NCBI GenBank assembly: GCA_049282355.1
Contig: JBAPTW010000457.1
Coordinates: 1 to 14,954 of the forward strand
From: JAGTVB01 sp049282355
GTDB taxonomy: Bacteria > Pseudomonadota > Gammaproteobacteria > HK1
Length of the DNA stretch: 14,954 nucleotides
Direction: 5' to 3'
Position numbers and translations under genes: made by a program. This document shows, piece after piece, positions 1 through 7,092 of this stretch. The notes under the pieces were generated by a model, which was not told the origin of the DNA, ran no database searches, and saw only the letters and a program-made list of their open reading frames with translations. The stretch's first letter is position 1. The number at the start of each line of letters is the position of its first letter.

Positions 1-167
1 GGCAGTCAATCGCCTTGCCTCAAGGGACGTCGTGAATACATCCTTGTAGACTTGAGTCCAGCATCCCTGCTGAACACACCCTTGCGGCAAGGCGATTGAC
101 TGCCTACAGATTCCGAGCACGGTTTTACCCCTTGAATGGTGATGCTGACGAAACGATGACCATGGCC
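1..167. repeat. Structured interspersed repeat, copy 1 (left edge truncated by window)
   Basis: Positions 1-19 and 86-104 are a perfect 19-bp inverted repeat that starts ggcagtcaat. After one mismatch the pairing continues with caaggg (21-26) against cccttg (79-84), giving a stem of about 26 bp. A small apical hairpin, cagca/tgctg, lies at 59-72. A 63-bp arm follows at 105-167 and ends in aaacgatgaccatggcc (151-167). The same core recurs in the same orientation at 10707-10809, but the arm recurs there inverted and on the other side. The left arm of this copy, if it exists, lies outside the window. A 74-codon minus-strand reading frame covers 6-230, but it only translates the hairpin and I do not treat it as a gene. 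No transposase is visible. The copy sits downstream of the TauE/SafE gene. Origin as a non-autonomous palindromic (MITE- or REP-like) element is inference. Confidence 0.85.
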
Positions 168-214
168 ATAAATCTCTGCCGACTTTCGGATAACGTCGCA
201 TGGATCGTCGAATT

Positions 215-357
215 TTAATTCTGTCCCCAAGGGACAAGCCGAACGAAAAAGACAGCACTCATCGTTGCTCCCATGATAATAACGATACCTCGGATAACAC
301 TTCGGCCCAGCGCTCTGGCAAGCGGGGCACCGGCGTATCCTCCCAGTACCGCAGCAT
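215..357 (-). pseudogene. Out-of-frame C-terminal end of the TauE/SafE gene
   Basis: This stretch is the displaced last part of the neighbouring exporter gene. Read in the minus-strand frame that stops with TAA at 215-217, it gives AAVLGGYAGAPLARALGRSV followed by a hydrophobic helix (roughly VIRGIVIIMGATMSAVFFV). That is the usual glycine-rich turn plus final membrane segment of TauE/SafE proteins. The main frame crosses the same bases as a charged, non-membrane tail. The frames would join if one G were restored where ATGATG meets CTGCGG, at about 355-357, giving a protein of about 252 residues. The stop lies in the motif ggggacagaattaa. A weak hairpin, tgtccc/gggaca, lies at 222-236 but has no U-tract, so it is a poor terminator candidate. 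Real mutation and assembly error cannot be told apart from sequence alone. Confidence 0.75.
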
Positions 358-972
358 CATGATGAGGGCTTGTTGCCACGCGACGATGCCGGCAACCGCG
401 AAGGTCGCCACGGAGATGGCAGAGAGCACAAGAGACAGCGCATTCTTCAAGCCGTTCATGAGGTTGATGTCCTGCATACCCCAAAGCGAGAACAAGGCGA
501 GCAGAACGATCCCGAGCCCGCCATTGAAATATCCGCCGTAGATCGAGACCAGAATGATGCCGAGCGCTCCGTTGTGACGAACGCCAAACCGGCTGTTGCG
601 GGCCCATTCCTGAATCCGCTCGTCAAATGCGAAGGCGAGGGTGGCCAGAAGTAGCAGAAAGGGTACGATTGCGGAAAACGCGTCGTTCGACGAAAAGAGC
701 AGCAGCAGGGAGCCGATGAGCCCCCCGATCAAAGTCAAGCAAACAGCTTTGATCAGGTTGCGTTGGTCGAAGCAATCGAGCTCACGCCTAAACCCGGCTG
801 CTCCTCCCAGATAACCCGGAAAAACGGCCACAGCACTGGTCGCATTTGCGGCCACCGGCGCAATGCCTGTGTAGACAAGGGCGGGAAAGGTGAGGAAGGT
901 CCCGCCACCGGCAATCGTGTTGAGTATTCCGGCAAGGAACGCTGCAGAGATGAGAACCAGATAGTCAAGCAT
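259..972 (-). CDS. TauE/SafE-family membrane exporter, 3' end frameshifted
   Basis: A 237-codon membrane protein of the TauE/SafE (DUF81) family, whose members export sulfite, sulfoacetate or other anions across the inner membrane. The N-terminus has the family signature, a hydrophobic helix running into NTIAGGGTFLTFPAL at about residues 18-32, then NATSAVAVFPGYLGG around residue 43. A second repeat half carries YGGYFNGGLGIVLLALFSLWG near residues 145-165. Several further hydrophobic segments are visible. After residue about 206 (LIMM) the frame turns into a charged tail, while the family's normal last helix is present in another frame at 215-355, so the product as written lacks its final membrane segment. 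The ATG at 972 has no clear Shine-Dalgarno. The gene follows a DUF302 gene on the same strand after about 100 bp. Sulfite as substrate is a guess from the family and the autotrophic context. Confidence 0.85.
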   Translation of the reverse strand: MLDYLVLISAAFLAGILNTIAGGGTFLTFPALVYTGIAPVAANATSAVAVFPGYLGGAAGFRRELDCFDQRNLIKAVCLTLIGGLIGSLLLLFSSNDAFSAIVPFLLLLATLAFAFDERIQEWARNSRFGVRHNGALGIILVSIYGGYFNGGLGIVLLALFSLWGMQDINLMNGLKNALSLVLSAISVATFAVAGIVAWQQALIMMLRYWEDTPVPRLPERWAEVLSEVSLLSWEQR

Positions 973-1076
973 GAGAGGTAGCTTTAGCTGCGGCCGGCCG
1001 GAGGAACCCGAGCTGCGCGAACGATACGGGTATCGGGAACGCTTTTGGAAGGCGCAGTAGCGTTATTCACCCGCTC

Positions 1077-1637
1077 TCAGTCTAAGGGTTTGCCGTTTGC
1101 CCCGGCCTTTATCACGGCAACCAAGGCATCCTTGAGCGCCGCTATCGGCTCCCTGGCCTCGGGGTGACGCGAGCGCGTCGTGTTGAGGAGCACATCGAGG
1201 TTTACAGCTGAAGCCCAAACGATACCTTCTTGGTCTTCATAAAGGGTAATGCGACAGGGCATGTAGGGAATAAGCGCCGGGTTAAAGGCAAACAGCCGAT
1301 CCCGTGTCTTAACGTCGCAGAAATTCAATATCGCAAGTTTAGGCCTTTTGTTGGAAGGAACACCTTCAGCGACGAGCTTGAGCTCATGGCGAGTCGCCTC
1401 GCGTTTCATGGCTTTTATCGCCTGCTGTAGGTTTACACTGCCCTCAAGGGGAATTTTGAAGATGCCAGCGGTGGCGAGATCGCTTGTCAGCGCGTGAGTA
1501 GCGAATTTCTCCAAGGCCGCTGCTGCCTCGGGCTCGAGTTCGTGGGTCACGCTCCACCCGCGTGCATAGAGCACCAGGAGAATGAGCAAGAACACCACGC
1601 CGAGGGTGGCGAACAGATTCTTGATGAGGCTCAACAT
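1077..1637 (-). CDS. DUF302-family protein with N-terminal membrane anchor
   Basis: A 186-residue protein. Residues about 5-27 form one uncleaved-looking hydrophobic segment (LFATLGVVFLLILLVLYARG), so the rest probably faces the periplasm. The remainder fits DUF302 (PF03625): a cysteine in ILNFCDVKTRD near residue 107, and the typical YMPCRITLYEDQEGIVWASA block near residues 130-147. The biochemical role of DUF302 is not established, and the family is frequent in sulfur-metabolising proteobacteria. The ATG at 1637 puts the membrane helix at the very start, as expected, although no strong ribosome binding site is seen. The gene lies about 105 bp upstream of the TauE/SafE gene on the same strand and may be co-transcribed with it. 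The pairing would fit envelope handling of sulfur compounds, which is inference. Confidence 0.8.
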   Translation of the reverse strand: MLSLIKNLFATLGVVFLLILLVLYARGWSVTHELEPEAAAALEKFATHALTSDLATAGIFKIPLEGSVNLQQAIKAMKREATRHELKLVAEGVPSNKRPKLAILNFCDVKTRDRLFAFNPALIPYMPCRITLYEDQEGIVWASAVNLDVLLNTTRSRHPEAREPIAALKDALVAVIKAGANGKPLD

Positions 1638-1665
1638 GGTGGGTGCTCAAGGTAGCCGTGTGGCC

Positions 1666-1928
1666 CTACCCCCTCCGGGTCACCGCTGAGGTGCTTAGAG
1701 CTCGAACGGTAGGGGCAATGAACTCACGAGGGACATCAATTGGATCTAACGCTGTTGTCGCTGCCAAGAGTAGCTCGGGCTTGTGAGATCCTATCGGCCA
1801 CGGCGGCCAACGGTTGATGGTTGATGACGAACACCGCCTCGGCATACTCCCCCGAAAGGGCCGGGCCGCATTGCGCGGCGCTCTCTGGTGTATCTCGCTA
1901 GGGCCTTCGTCCAGCGTTGGAGGTCTCT
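1666..1928 (-). pseudogene. Decayed gene fragment needing two frameshifts, function unknown
   Basis: No intact gene fills the space between maf and the DUF302 gene, yet the minus strand looks coding in successive frames. From 1928 to about 1854 it reads LQRWTKALARYTRERRAMRP then GPF. After a run of five G (1849-1853) it continues one frame over as GEYAEAVFVINHQPLAAVAD then RISQ. From about 1765 to 1666 a third frame reads PELLLAATTALDPIDVPREF then IAPTVRALS. Each piece has a GC-rich third position and a sensible residue mix, whereas the alternative frames are serine/arginine-rich. An in-frame TGA (1929-1931) blocks the 5' side, so the N-terminus is missing too. I do not recognise the family. 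In related genomes rng often follows maf, but this does not resemble RNase G. The nominal 88-codon reading frame over 1666-1932 is not a convincing gene as it stands. Confidence 0.45.
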
Positions 1929-1958
1929 TCAATCGAGGTGGGCGTCTTTGGATGCGCG

Positions 1959-2549
1959 CTACTCAACCAACACTTGAAGACCGACCGCATGCAGTAGTTC
2001 CCCGGTCTCGAATAACGGCAATCCCATGACCCCGGAGTAGCTACCCTCCAGCCGGCGAATGAAAAGCGCCGCGCGTCCTTGGATCGCATAACTACCGGCT
2101 TTGTCCAAAGGCTCACCGGTGGCGCAGTAGCGCTCGATCATGGCCGGTGAGAGCTGACGAAACCAGACGCGGCTCTTGCTCAGCCGCATTGCCTGATGCG
2201 CTACAGAGACGATCGCTACCGCGGAAAGTACCTGGTGCTCGCGTCCAGAGAGACGGGACAGTTGATTGCGTGCTTCGGCTTCGTCTCTCGGTTTTCCGAG
2301 TGGCGCACCGTCGGCCATAACCACGGTATCCGCGCCGAGCACGGCGCTTTGTCCAAGACCTTTTACACAATCCCAGCCAGCTGTGGCTTTTTCAAGGGCC
2401 ATGCGACATACGAAATCCTCCGCGCCTTCACCCGCTGCGGCAAGCTCTTTGACAGCGACTGCAACTACTCGATAGTCGATGCCTATCTGATCGAGGAGCG
2501 CGCGCCGTCTCGGGGAGCGTGAAGCGAGGTAAAGGCGGGGGTCGGCCAT
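1959..2549 (-). CDS. maf: Maf-family nucleoside triphosphate pyrophosphatase
   Basis: A 196-residue Maf/YhdE-type enzyme, a cytoplasmic house-cleaning pyrophosphatase that hydrolyses dTTP, UTP or modified nucleotides to monophosphates. Visible motifs are the N-terminal LYLASRSPRRRALL with the phosphate-binding arginines, GADTVV with the metal-binding aspartate near residue 72, the GKPRD lysine, and GSYAIQG with the conserved glutamine in the C-terminal half. These fit the dTTP/UTP subtype. An upstream in-frame ATG at 2681 would add 44 residues lying entirely inside rlmH. I choose the ATG at 2549 because homologues begin at this point and because it shares its A with the rlmH stop (TGATG), a typical translational-coupling junction. 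It is the last intact gene of the long minus-strand run. Confidence 0.93.
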   Translation of the reverse strand: MADPRLYLASRSPRRRALLDQIGIDYRVVAVAVKELAAAGEGAEDFVCRMALEKATAGWDCVKGLGQSAVLGADTVVMADGAPLGKPRDEAEARNQLSRLSGREHQVLSAVAIVSVAHQAMRLSKSRVWFRQLSPAMIERYCATGEPLDKAGSYAIQGRAALFIRRLEGSYSGVMGLPLFETGELLHAVGLQVLVE

Positions 2550-3016
2550 CAACGGTGGTAGGGGTGACCCCGCAGCAAGGACAAAGCGCGATAGAGCTGC
2601 TCGGCAATCACCACGCGCACCAAGCCGTGGGGCAAGGTGAGCGGCGACAGGGACCAACAATTCTCCGCCCGTTTCAAACAAGCGGGGGCGAGGCCGTCAG
2701 GCCCACCCACTAACAAGGCGACGTCGCGGCCGTCCAGCATCCAGCGGTTTATCGCCGCAGACAATGTGCGACTGTCCCAGGGTTCACCGCAGCGATCCAG
2801 CGCCAGCACCCGAGCACCGGCAGGAACGGCGGCGAGCAGGCGCGCGCCCTCCTTATCGAGCACCGTCGCTACCAGCGTGTTACGGGTACGTTTAGCGGTG
2901 GGCACTTCGGTCAAGCGCAAGGCACACTCCCGCGGCAGGCGAGTCGCGTAGGCTTGAAATCCGGCCGTTATCCAGGGCGCTAGGCGTGTCCCGACGGCGA
3001 GCAGATGGATGCGCAT
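2549..3016 (-). CDS. rlmH: 23S rRNA (pseudouridine1915-N3)-methyltransferase RlmH
   Basis: At 155 residues this matches the usual RlmH length exactly. RlmH is a small SPOUT methyltransferase, a dimer with a trefoil knot, that uses S-adenosylmethionine to methylate pseudouridine 1915 in helix 69 of 23S rRNA on the assembled 70S ribosome. The protein starts MRIHLLAVGTRL. It carries ALDRCGEPWDSRTLSA near the middle, the SAM-site loop LLVGGPDGL, and the C-terminal block LPHGLVRVVIAEQLYRALSL ending HPYHR, all family hallmarks. A longer in-frame start at 3070 would add 18 non-conserved residues overlapping rsfS and is not preferred. The gene sits 10 bp after rsfS, the usual partner, and its stop overlaps the maf start. 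Confidence 0.95.
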   Translation of the reverse strand: MRIHLLAVGTRLAPWITAGFQAYATRLPRECALRLTEVPTAKRTRNTLVATVLDKEGARLLAAVPAGARVLALDRCGEPWDSRTLSAAINRWMLDGRDVALLVGGPDGLAPACLKRAENCWSLSPLTLPHGLVRVVIAEQLYRALSLLRGHPYHR

Positions 3017-3026
3017 ACCTACGGGA

Positions 3027-3398
3027 CTAGCGGGCAGCCTCCTGCATCGTCCCATGGTGGGCACCGACATTGGTTTCGCCCCAAAGCTTTTCCAACCGGT
3101 ACAATGCTCTGACCTCCGGCAGCATTACATGTACTACCACGTCGCAGAGATCGACTAAAACCCACTCCCGGTGCTGTTCTCCTTCCACGCCCAGCGGGCG
3201 TTGTCCGCGCTCCTTCGCGCGTCGCACGACGTTTTCCGCGATCGCCAGCACCTGGCGGTGCGATCCGCCACTGGCCACGATCATGAAATCGGTGACATCG
3301 GTGACTGGGCGCACGTCCATCACCTCGATGTCCATCGCTTTCAGCTCTGTCAAATCGGAGATCACGTATTGGGTCAGCTGGTCACTGTTCATGAGCAT
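3027..3398 (-). CDS. rsfS: Ribosomal silencing factor RsfS
   Basis: A 123-residue RsfS/Iojap protein. It binds ribosomal protein uL14 on the 50S subunit and blocks subunit joining when nutrients are scarce. Family features in order are the N-terminal helix (LTQYVISDLTELKAMDIEVM), TDFMIVASGGSHRQVLAIAE near residues 35-55, GVEGEQHREWVLVDLCDVVV and the end block VRALYRLEKLWG. Two ATG codons two codons apart (3398 and 3392) could both serve as start. Both lie inside the end of nadD, so the genes overlap by 11-17 bp and are probably translationally coupled. The last 14 or so residues after the tryptophan are a non-conserved tail. Confidence 0.94.
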   Translation of the reverse strand: MLMNSDQLTQYVISDLTELKAMDIEVMDVRPVTDVTDFMIVASGGSHRQVLAIAENVVRRAKERGQRPLGVEGEQHREWVLVDLCDVVVHVMLPEVRALYRLEKLWGETNVGAHHGTMQEAAR

Positions 3399-4023
3399 AG
3401 ATACCGTCCGTCATGATGATGTCAAAGACGCTGTCAGGAACTAGGTAGCGCGCCGATCTTCCTCGAGCGATCAGCGCCCGTATCTGGCTTGCCGAAATGT
3501 CTATCGCTGGAATGTTACGCAGCACCACACCGCCTGCTTTGTGGCGGCGCAGGTCAGCCGGATCATCGATTCGAGCGCCCGCGAGCAAACTCGCCACCTG
3601 CCCTTCTTTGGGAAGCTGGGTTCCAGGCCGATCAGCTACCCCAAGGTGGGCGAGCTGCAACAGACGTTGCCACTGATACCAACTCTCTAGGCCACAAAAG
3701 GCATCCATCCCGAGGATGAGGCAGAGGGCGTGTTCCGGAAAGCTTTGCTGCAGTGAGCGCAGTGTGTCAACCATGTAGGACTTGTCATCTCGCTCGAATT
3801 CCCGCGCGTCGACGCACAGTTCTGCGGTGCCCTTGACCGCGGCCTCTAGCATGTGAAGTCGTGCTTTGGCACACGCGCTCGGAGGGGCGCGATGGGGTGG
3901 GGTGCCCGCCGGAATGAGGCGCACGGTATCCAGACCGAGCTGTTCTTGCATCTCCACGGCAAGCCGCAAATGTCCGCAATGGACCGGATCAAAGGTTCCG
4001 CCGAGGATACCAATAACCTTCAC
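3382..4023 (-). CDS. nadD: Nicotinate-nucleotide adenylyltransferase NadD
   Basis: A 213-residue enzyme that transfers AMP from ATP to nicotinate mononucleotide to make deamido-NAD, in the late step of NAD synthesis. The nucleotidyltransferase signature is plain: GILGGTFDPVHCGHLRLA at residues 5-22 with the two ATP-binding histidines, then LIPAGTPPHR, LILGMDAF, and near the C-terminus the second ATP motif ISASQIRALI. The start is GTG at 4023, since the signature must begin within the first few residues. AAGG lies about 6 bases upstream. It follows proA by 73 bp, a spacer holding a 6-bp-stem hairpin (4045-4061), and overlaps rsfS downstream. Fusion of proA and nadD into one run is common in gammaproteobacteria. 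Confidence 0.95.
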   Translation of the reverse strand: MKVIGILGGTFDPVHCGHLRLAVEMQEQLGLDTVRLIPAGTPPHRAPPSACAKARLHMLEAAVKGTAELCVDAREFERDDKSYMVDTLRSLQQSFPEHALCLILGMDAFCGLESWYQWQRLLQLAHLGVADRPGTQLPKEGQVASLLAGARIDDPADLRRHKAGGVVLRNIPAIDISASQIRALIARGRSARYLVPDSVFDIIMTDGIYAHEQ

Positions 4024-4044
4024 AACGGGCCTTGAGCAGTGCCG

Positions 4045-4061
4045 CCGCCTTCGATAGGCGG
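4045..4061. other. Small hairpin in the proA-nadD spacer
   Basis: ccgcct (4045-4050) pairs perfectly with aggcgg (4056-4061) around a five-base loop in the 73-bp gap between the proA stop and the nadD GTG start. No U-tract follows on the minus strand, so it is more likely an mRNA-processing or stability hairpin, or chance, than a terminator. Confidence 0.3.
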
Positions 4062-4096
4062 TGTTTGATGGGTTTGGCCCCTAGGCACGATGCGCG

Positions 4097-5374
4097 TTAT
4101 CCTCGAATATGACCGTCTCCGATAACGATGAATTTCTGAGAAGTGAGTCCCTCAAGCCCCACGGGCCCGCGGGCATGGAGCTTGTCCGTACTGATGCCGA
4201 TTTCAGCGCCAAGCCCGTACTCAAAGCCGTCGGCAAAGCGGGTGGAGGCATTGACCATGACGGAGCTGGAGTCGACCTGCGTCAGGAAGCGACGCGCTTT
4301 GCCCAGATTCTCGGTGATGATGGCATCGGTATGTTGCGACCCGAAAGCCTCGATATGGCTGATCGCCTCGTCGAAGCCGGTGACGATGCGAATGGATAGA
4401 ATGGGCGCGAGATACTCTGTGCCCCAATCCGCCTCGGTCGCTGGTCTGATGTCCGCCAACAGAGCTTGGGTTTTCACGCAACCCCGCAACTCTACGCCGG
4501 CTTCGCGATAGCGTGCCGCAAGCTCGGGAAGCACATCGGCGGCAATGGACTGTGCCACCAGGAGTGTTTCCATGGTGTTGCAGGTTCCATAGCGCTGCGT
4601 CTTCGCGTTGTAGGCCACTGCGATCGCTTTCTCACGATCGGCCTCGTCGTCGATATAAACGTGGCAGATGCCGTCCAAGTGCTTGATCACGGGGATTCGG
4701 GACTCGCGGGCGACCCGCTCCACCAGCCCCTTGCCACCGCGGGGGACTAACACGTCGACATAGGCTTGTAGCTTGAGGAGCTCGCCGACGGCGGCCCGGT
4801 CGGTTATCTGGACGACCTGAATGGCAGTGGCGGGCAGCCCTACGGCCTCGAGTCCGCGCTCGAGACAGCGGCCGATGGCTCTATTCGAGTGAATGGCCTC
4901 GGAACCGCCGCGCAGGATGGCGGCGTTTCCCGATTTCAGGCAAAGTCCTGCGGCATCGGCGGTGACATTGGGACGCGACTCGTAGATGATGCCGATGACA
5001 CCGAGGGGCACTCGCATGCGACCCACTTGAATGCCGGAAGGCCGGTAGGTGAGATCGGTGATGACACCCACGGGGTCCGGTAACGAGGCGATGACCTCGA
5101 GCCCTGCAGCCATCGATTCGATGCGCTCCGGAGTAAGCTCCAGGCGATCCAGGGCCGCGGCGTCAAGGTCGGCGTCCCGCCCCGCCTTAAGATCTTTCTC
5201 GTTTGCCTGACGCAATTCGCTTGCCTCGACCCGGATGGCTTTGGCAATGGCGCGCAGTGCGGCGTCCTTCGCCGAGGTCGATGCCGGTGCCAACACGCGT
5301 GCCGCCGCCCGCGCGCGTTGCCCGATCGCTTGCATGTGCACTCTCAGGTCAGATTCCAATGTGTCTTCACTCAA
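4097..5374 (-). CDS. proA: Gamma-glutamyl phosphate reductase ProA
   Basis: A 425-residue aldehyde-dehydrogenase-fold enzyme that reduces gamma-glutamyl phosphate to glutamate semialdehyde with NADPH, the second step of proline synthesis. Evidence includes MQAIGQRARAAARVLA at the start, VPLGVIGIIYESRPNVTADA near residues 122-141, LKSGNAAILRGGSEA, the VLVPRGGKGLV loop, and the catalytic cysteine C265 in YGTCNTMETLLV. The C-terminal GPVGLEGLTSQKF block is also present. The open frame starts with TTG at 5374; the first ATG is at 5335 (residue 14), with a GAGAG upstream of it. Homologues usually have about ten residues before that point, so TTG fits the family length, but either is possible. A 71-bp spacer with a strong hairpin separates it from holA, and an internal promoter is plausible there. 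Confidence 0.95.
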   Translation of the reverse strand: MSEDTLESDLRVHMQAIGQRARAAARVLAPASTSAKDAALRAIAKAIRVEASELRQANEKDLKAGRDADLDAAALDRLELTPERIESMAAGLEVIASLPDPVGVITDLTYRPSGIQVGRMRVPLGVIGIIYESRPNVTADAAGLCLKSGNAAILRGGSEAIHSNRAIGRCLERGLEAVGLPATAIQVVQITDRAAVGELLKLQAYVDVLVPRGGKGLVERVARESRIPVIKHLDGICHVYIDDEADREKAIAVAYNAKTQRYGTCNTMETLLVAQSIAADVLPELAARYREAGVELRGCVKTQALLADIRPATEADWGTEYLAPILSIRIVTGFDEAISHIEAFGSQHTDAIITENLGKARRFLTQVDSSSVMVNASTRFADGFEYGLGAEIGISTDKLHARGPVGLEGLTSQKFIVIGDGHIRG

Positions 5375-5397
5375 TCTTGCGCCACTTTGCAGCGAGG

Positions 5398-5424
5398 AAA
5401 CGACGACACGGGGCGTCGTCGTTT
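5398..5424. terminator. Perfect 10-bp stem-loop between holA and proA
   Basis: aaacgacgac (5398-5407) pairs perfectly with gtcgtcgttt (5415-5424) around a seven-base loop, in the 71-bp gap between the holA stop and the proA start. On the minus strand only three T follow the stem, so it would be a weak or partial terminator at best. It may instead be an intercistronic processing or stability hairpin that sets different expression for the genes on its two sides. Both strands read the same stem, so direction cannot be assigned. Confidence 0.4.
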
Positions 5425-5445
5425 GCCAACATTAAGCATACTCTG

Positions 5446-6486
5446 CTATGCCCTGACAGTATTATACGGGAATATACGCACGCCGCAGATGAGTAAGCTG
5501 AGCTGCTGCAACTCATCCCAGGCGTTTCCCGAGGCACGTCCCTTGATGGTGCGGTCGACAGCGGCGGCCGCTGCCATGACATCGAGCCAGTGTGCCGGCA
5601 GGTGACGGTCAAGGGCTTTCTGCAGCGCATGGCGGCGAGGTCGCCACACCCGATGTTCGTTTAACAGCTGCTCCAAGCGTTCACCCCGGCCGAGTCGGCG
5701 CGCCATGTGTGCCAGGGCGCGCACTTCCCAGGTGAGCGCACCCAGCACGAGCTGTGGGGCGATATCCTCCTCCCGTAAGCCTCGGAGAATACGCACCGTA
5801 CGGGGGGCGTCGCCAAGTAGCGTACTGTCCACCAGGTCAAATGGCTGAAATCGAGCGCTGTCGGCCACGGCGGAAAGTACCTGGTCGATGTCGACGATCG
5901 CCGGACCGTGCAGCAGATAGAGCTTATCCAATTCCTGGGCGAGGGCGAACAAGTTACCTTCGCCCCGCTCTGCGAGAAACAGCGTGGCCGCGTCAGTCAA
6001 CCGGAGCCCTAGCCGGTTGGCTCTCTCGTTTACCCAACCAGGCAGCGAGCTCGCCGGTATCGGCCAGACTTCCACGGTGATCCCGGTGGTCTGCACCTGA
6101 CGGTACCAGTGGCTTTTCTTGGTTTTCGCCTCGAGCCTGCCGGCGTTCATGATCAGCATATGGTCAGGGTGTGGGCGGGTTGCATAATCGACGATAGCTC
6201 GGGCAGCGGCTTCGCCGATTTTGCCGCCCGCCAGGATGATGGTGAGATCAAGCAAGCGCTTGTCGGCAAACAAAGACAAGCTGCTGGCTGAGTACTCGAG
6301 CAGGCTCCAATCGAAGGACGCATCGACCTGAATGGCTGTACGCTCAGTAAAGCCTGCGGCGTGCGCCGCGGCGCGAATGTGATCCAGGGCTTCACGTAAC
6401 TGCAGCGGTTCATCGCCGCTGACAAGGTAAATAGGCGCCAGCTTACTCGCTAGATGAGAGGACAGTTGATGGAGTCGTAGCTGCAC
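5446..6486 (-). CDS. holA: DNA polymerase III subunit delta HolA
   Basis: A 346-residue clamp-loader delta subunit, close to the 343 residues of E. coli HolA. It opens the beta sliding clamp for loading at primed DNA. Visible family blocks are PIYLVSGDEPLQLREALDHI at about residues 17-36, SLFADKRLLDLTI near residue 70, PGWVNERANRLGLRL in the middle, EGNLFALAQELDKLYLL near residue 175, and RFQPFDLVDSTLLGD near residue 210. The C-terminal collar domain includes HRVWRPRRHALQKALDR and AWDELQQLSLLICG. The start is GTG at 6486, with GGCGGG a short way upstream. It follows lptE by 57 bp, the common leuS-lptE-holA order. The last codons hold a perfect TATAAT on the minus strand (5461-5466). Confidence 0.92.
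   Translation of the reverse strand: MQLRLHQLSSHLASKLAPIYLVSGDEPLQLREALDHIRAAAHAAGFTERTAIQVDASFDWSLLEYSASSLSLFADKRLLDLTIILAGGKIGEAAARAIVDYATRPHPDHMLIMNAGRLEAKTKKSHWYRQVQTTGITVEVWPIPASSLPGWVNERANRLGLRLTDAATLFLAERGEGNLFALAQELDKLYLLHGPAIVDIDQVLSAVADSARFQPFDLVDSTLLGDAPRTVRILRGLREEDIAPQLVLGALTWEVRALAHMARRLGRGERLEQLLNEHRVWRPRRHALQKALDRHLPAHWLDVMAAAAAVDRTIKGRASGNAWDELQQLSLLICGVRIFPYNTVRA
5461..5466 (-). promoter_or_regulatory. Possible -10 box for an internal proA promoter
   Basis: The minus strand reads TATAAT, a perfect sigma-70 -10 hexamer, within the last codons of holA. It lies about 85 bp before the proA start, so the leader would contain the 10-bp stem-loop at 5398-5424. No good -35 hexamer is seen 16-18 bp upstream, so this is a candidate only. 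Confidence 0.3.
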
Positions 6487-6543
6487 AGTTTGCCCGCCGT
6501 GCGCCTTACTCTGTCGGCGCTCGCGACATGATTAGAACGGCTG

Positions 6544-7035
6544 CTAAGGATTAAGCGCGGCTTGCATGCGCGCCATTACTTGCCGGGCCACGTCGCGGCG
6601 CATCTCTGAATAGATCACCTCCTCCTCGCGGTTGCTGCCGATAACTGCCTCGGGATCGAATACCAGATCACGCGAAAGGAAGATGCTCTGTGGTGGCACC
6701 ACGGATTGTCCCTCCTTGTCCAGCACCTGAAAAGAAGTGGTATACGTCAGCTCGAATTCTCGCGCCTTACCGGTTTTGGGGTCCACCGCTAACAGCCGCC
6801 GGTCGAAGCGTTCGGGGGTGACGATTAACGTCAGATCCGCATCTTCCCTGGTAGGCACGATCGACGCTTCACCCGCTGCCAACAACAGTTTGATTTCTTC
6901 AGCAAGCTCGGCGTTAGGCACTTGCAGGTGGATGGTATCGACATCAGCGGGCAGTAGCACGCTGCCGCGCAAATGAAATCCGCATCCCCCAAGGACGAGC
7001 AGACTAAGCGCAATAATCCACCACCACACGGTCAC
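6544..7035 (-). CDS. lptE: LPS-assembly lipoprotein LptE
   Basis: A 163-residue outer-membrane lipoprotein that plugs the LptD barrel and helps insert lipopolysaccharide into the outer leaflet. The N-terminus is a lipoprotein signal: hydrophobic WWWIIALSLLVLGGC with lipobox LGGC and lipidated C18, followed by GFHLRGSVLLPADVDTIHLQ, the family hallmark. Later come LTYTTSFQVLDKEGQ and the AVIGSNREEEVIYSEMRRDV helix near the end. The start is GTG at 7035. A second GTG two codons later would also leave an intact signal. No clear Shine-Dalgarno is seen. Its place between leuS and holA, 57 bp from each, confirms the assignment. Confidence 0.93.
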   Translation of the reverse strand: MTVWWWIIALSLLVLGGCGFHLRGSVLLPADVDTIHLQVPNAELAEEIKLLLAAGEASIVPTREDADLTLIVTPERFDRRLLAVDPKTGKAREFELTYTTSFQVLDKEGQSVVPPQSIFLSRDLVFDPEAVIGSNREEEVIYSEMRRDVARQVMARMQAALNP

Positions 7036-7092
7036 ATGGCGGCTATGAGGTGTGGTGTTTTCTACAGGCTGCCGATGGATTTTACCCTGCTC

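Noticed and set aside
6..230. 74-codon minus-strand reading frame over repeat copy 1
   Set aside because: It translates the two strands of a perfect hairpin and its arm. Copy 2 does not keep an equivalent frame with a start, so it is a by-product of the repeat.
222..236. Hairpin tgtccc/gggaca as terminator of the TauE gene
   Set aside because: The stem is only six pairs with a three-base loop and has no U-tract on the minus strand. It also lies within the original coding end of the gene.
1814..2029. Plus-strand reading frame of 71 codons between the DUF302 gene and maf
   Set aside because: It runs antisense through the maf end and the relic. Its composition is not protein-like and there is no ribosome binding site.
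2221..5885. 16-bp exact match gcggaaagtacctggt at 2221-2236 (inside maf, starting one base earlier at most) and 5870-5885 (inside holA)
   Set aside because: Both encode the peptide QVLSAVA on the minus strand in unrelated proteins. A chance match of short coding sequence is the simplest explanation.
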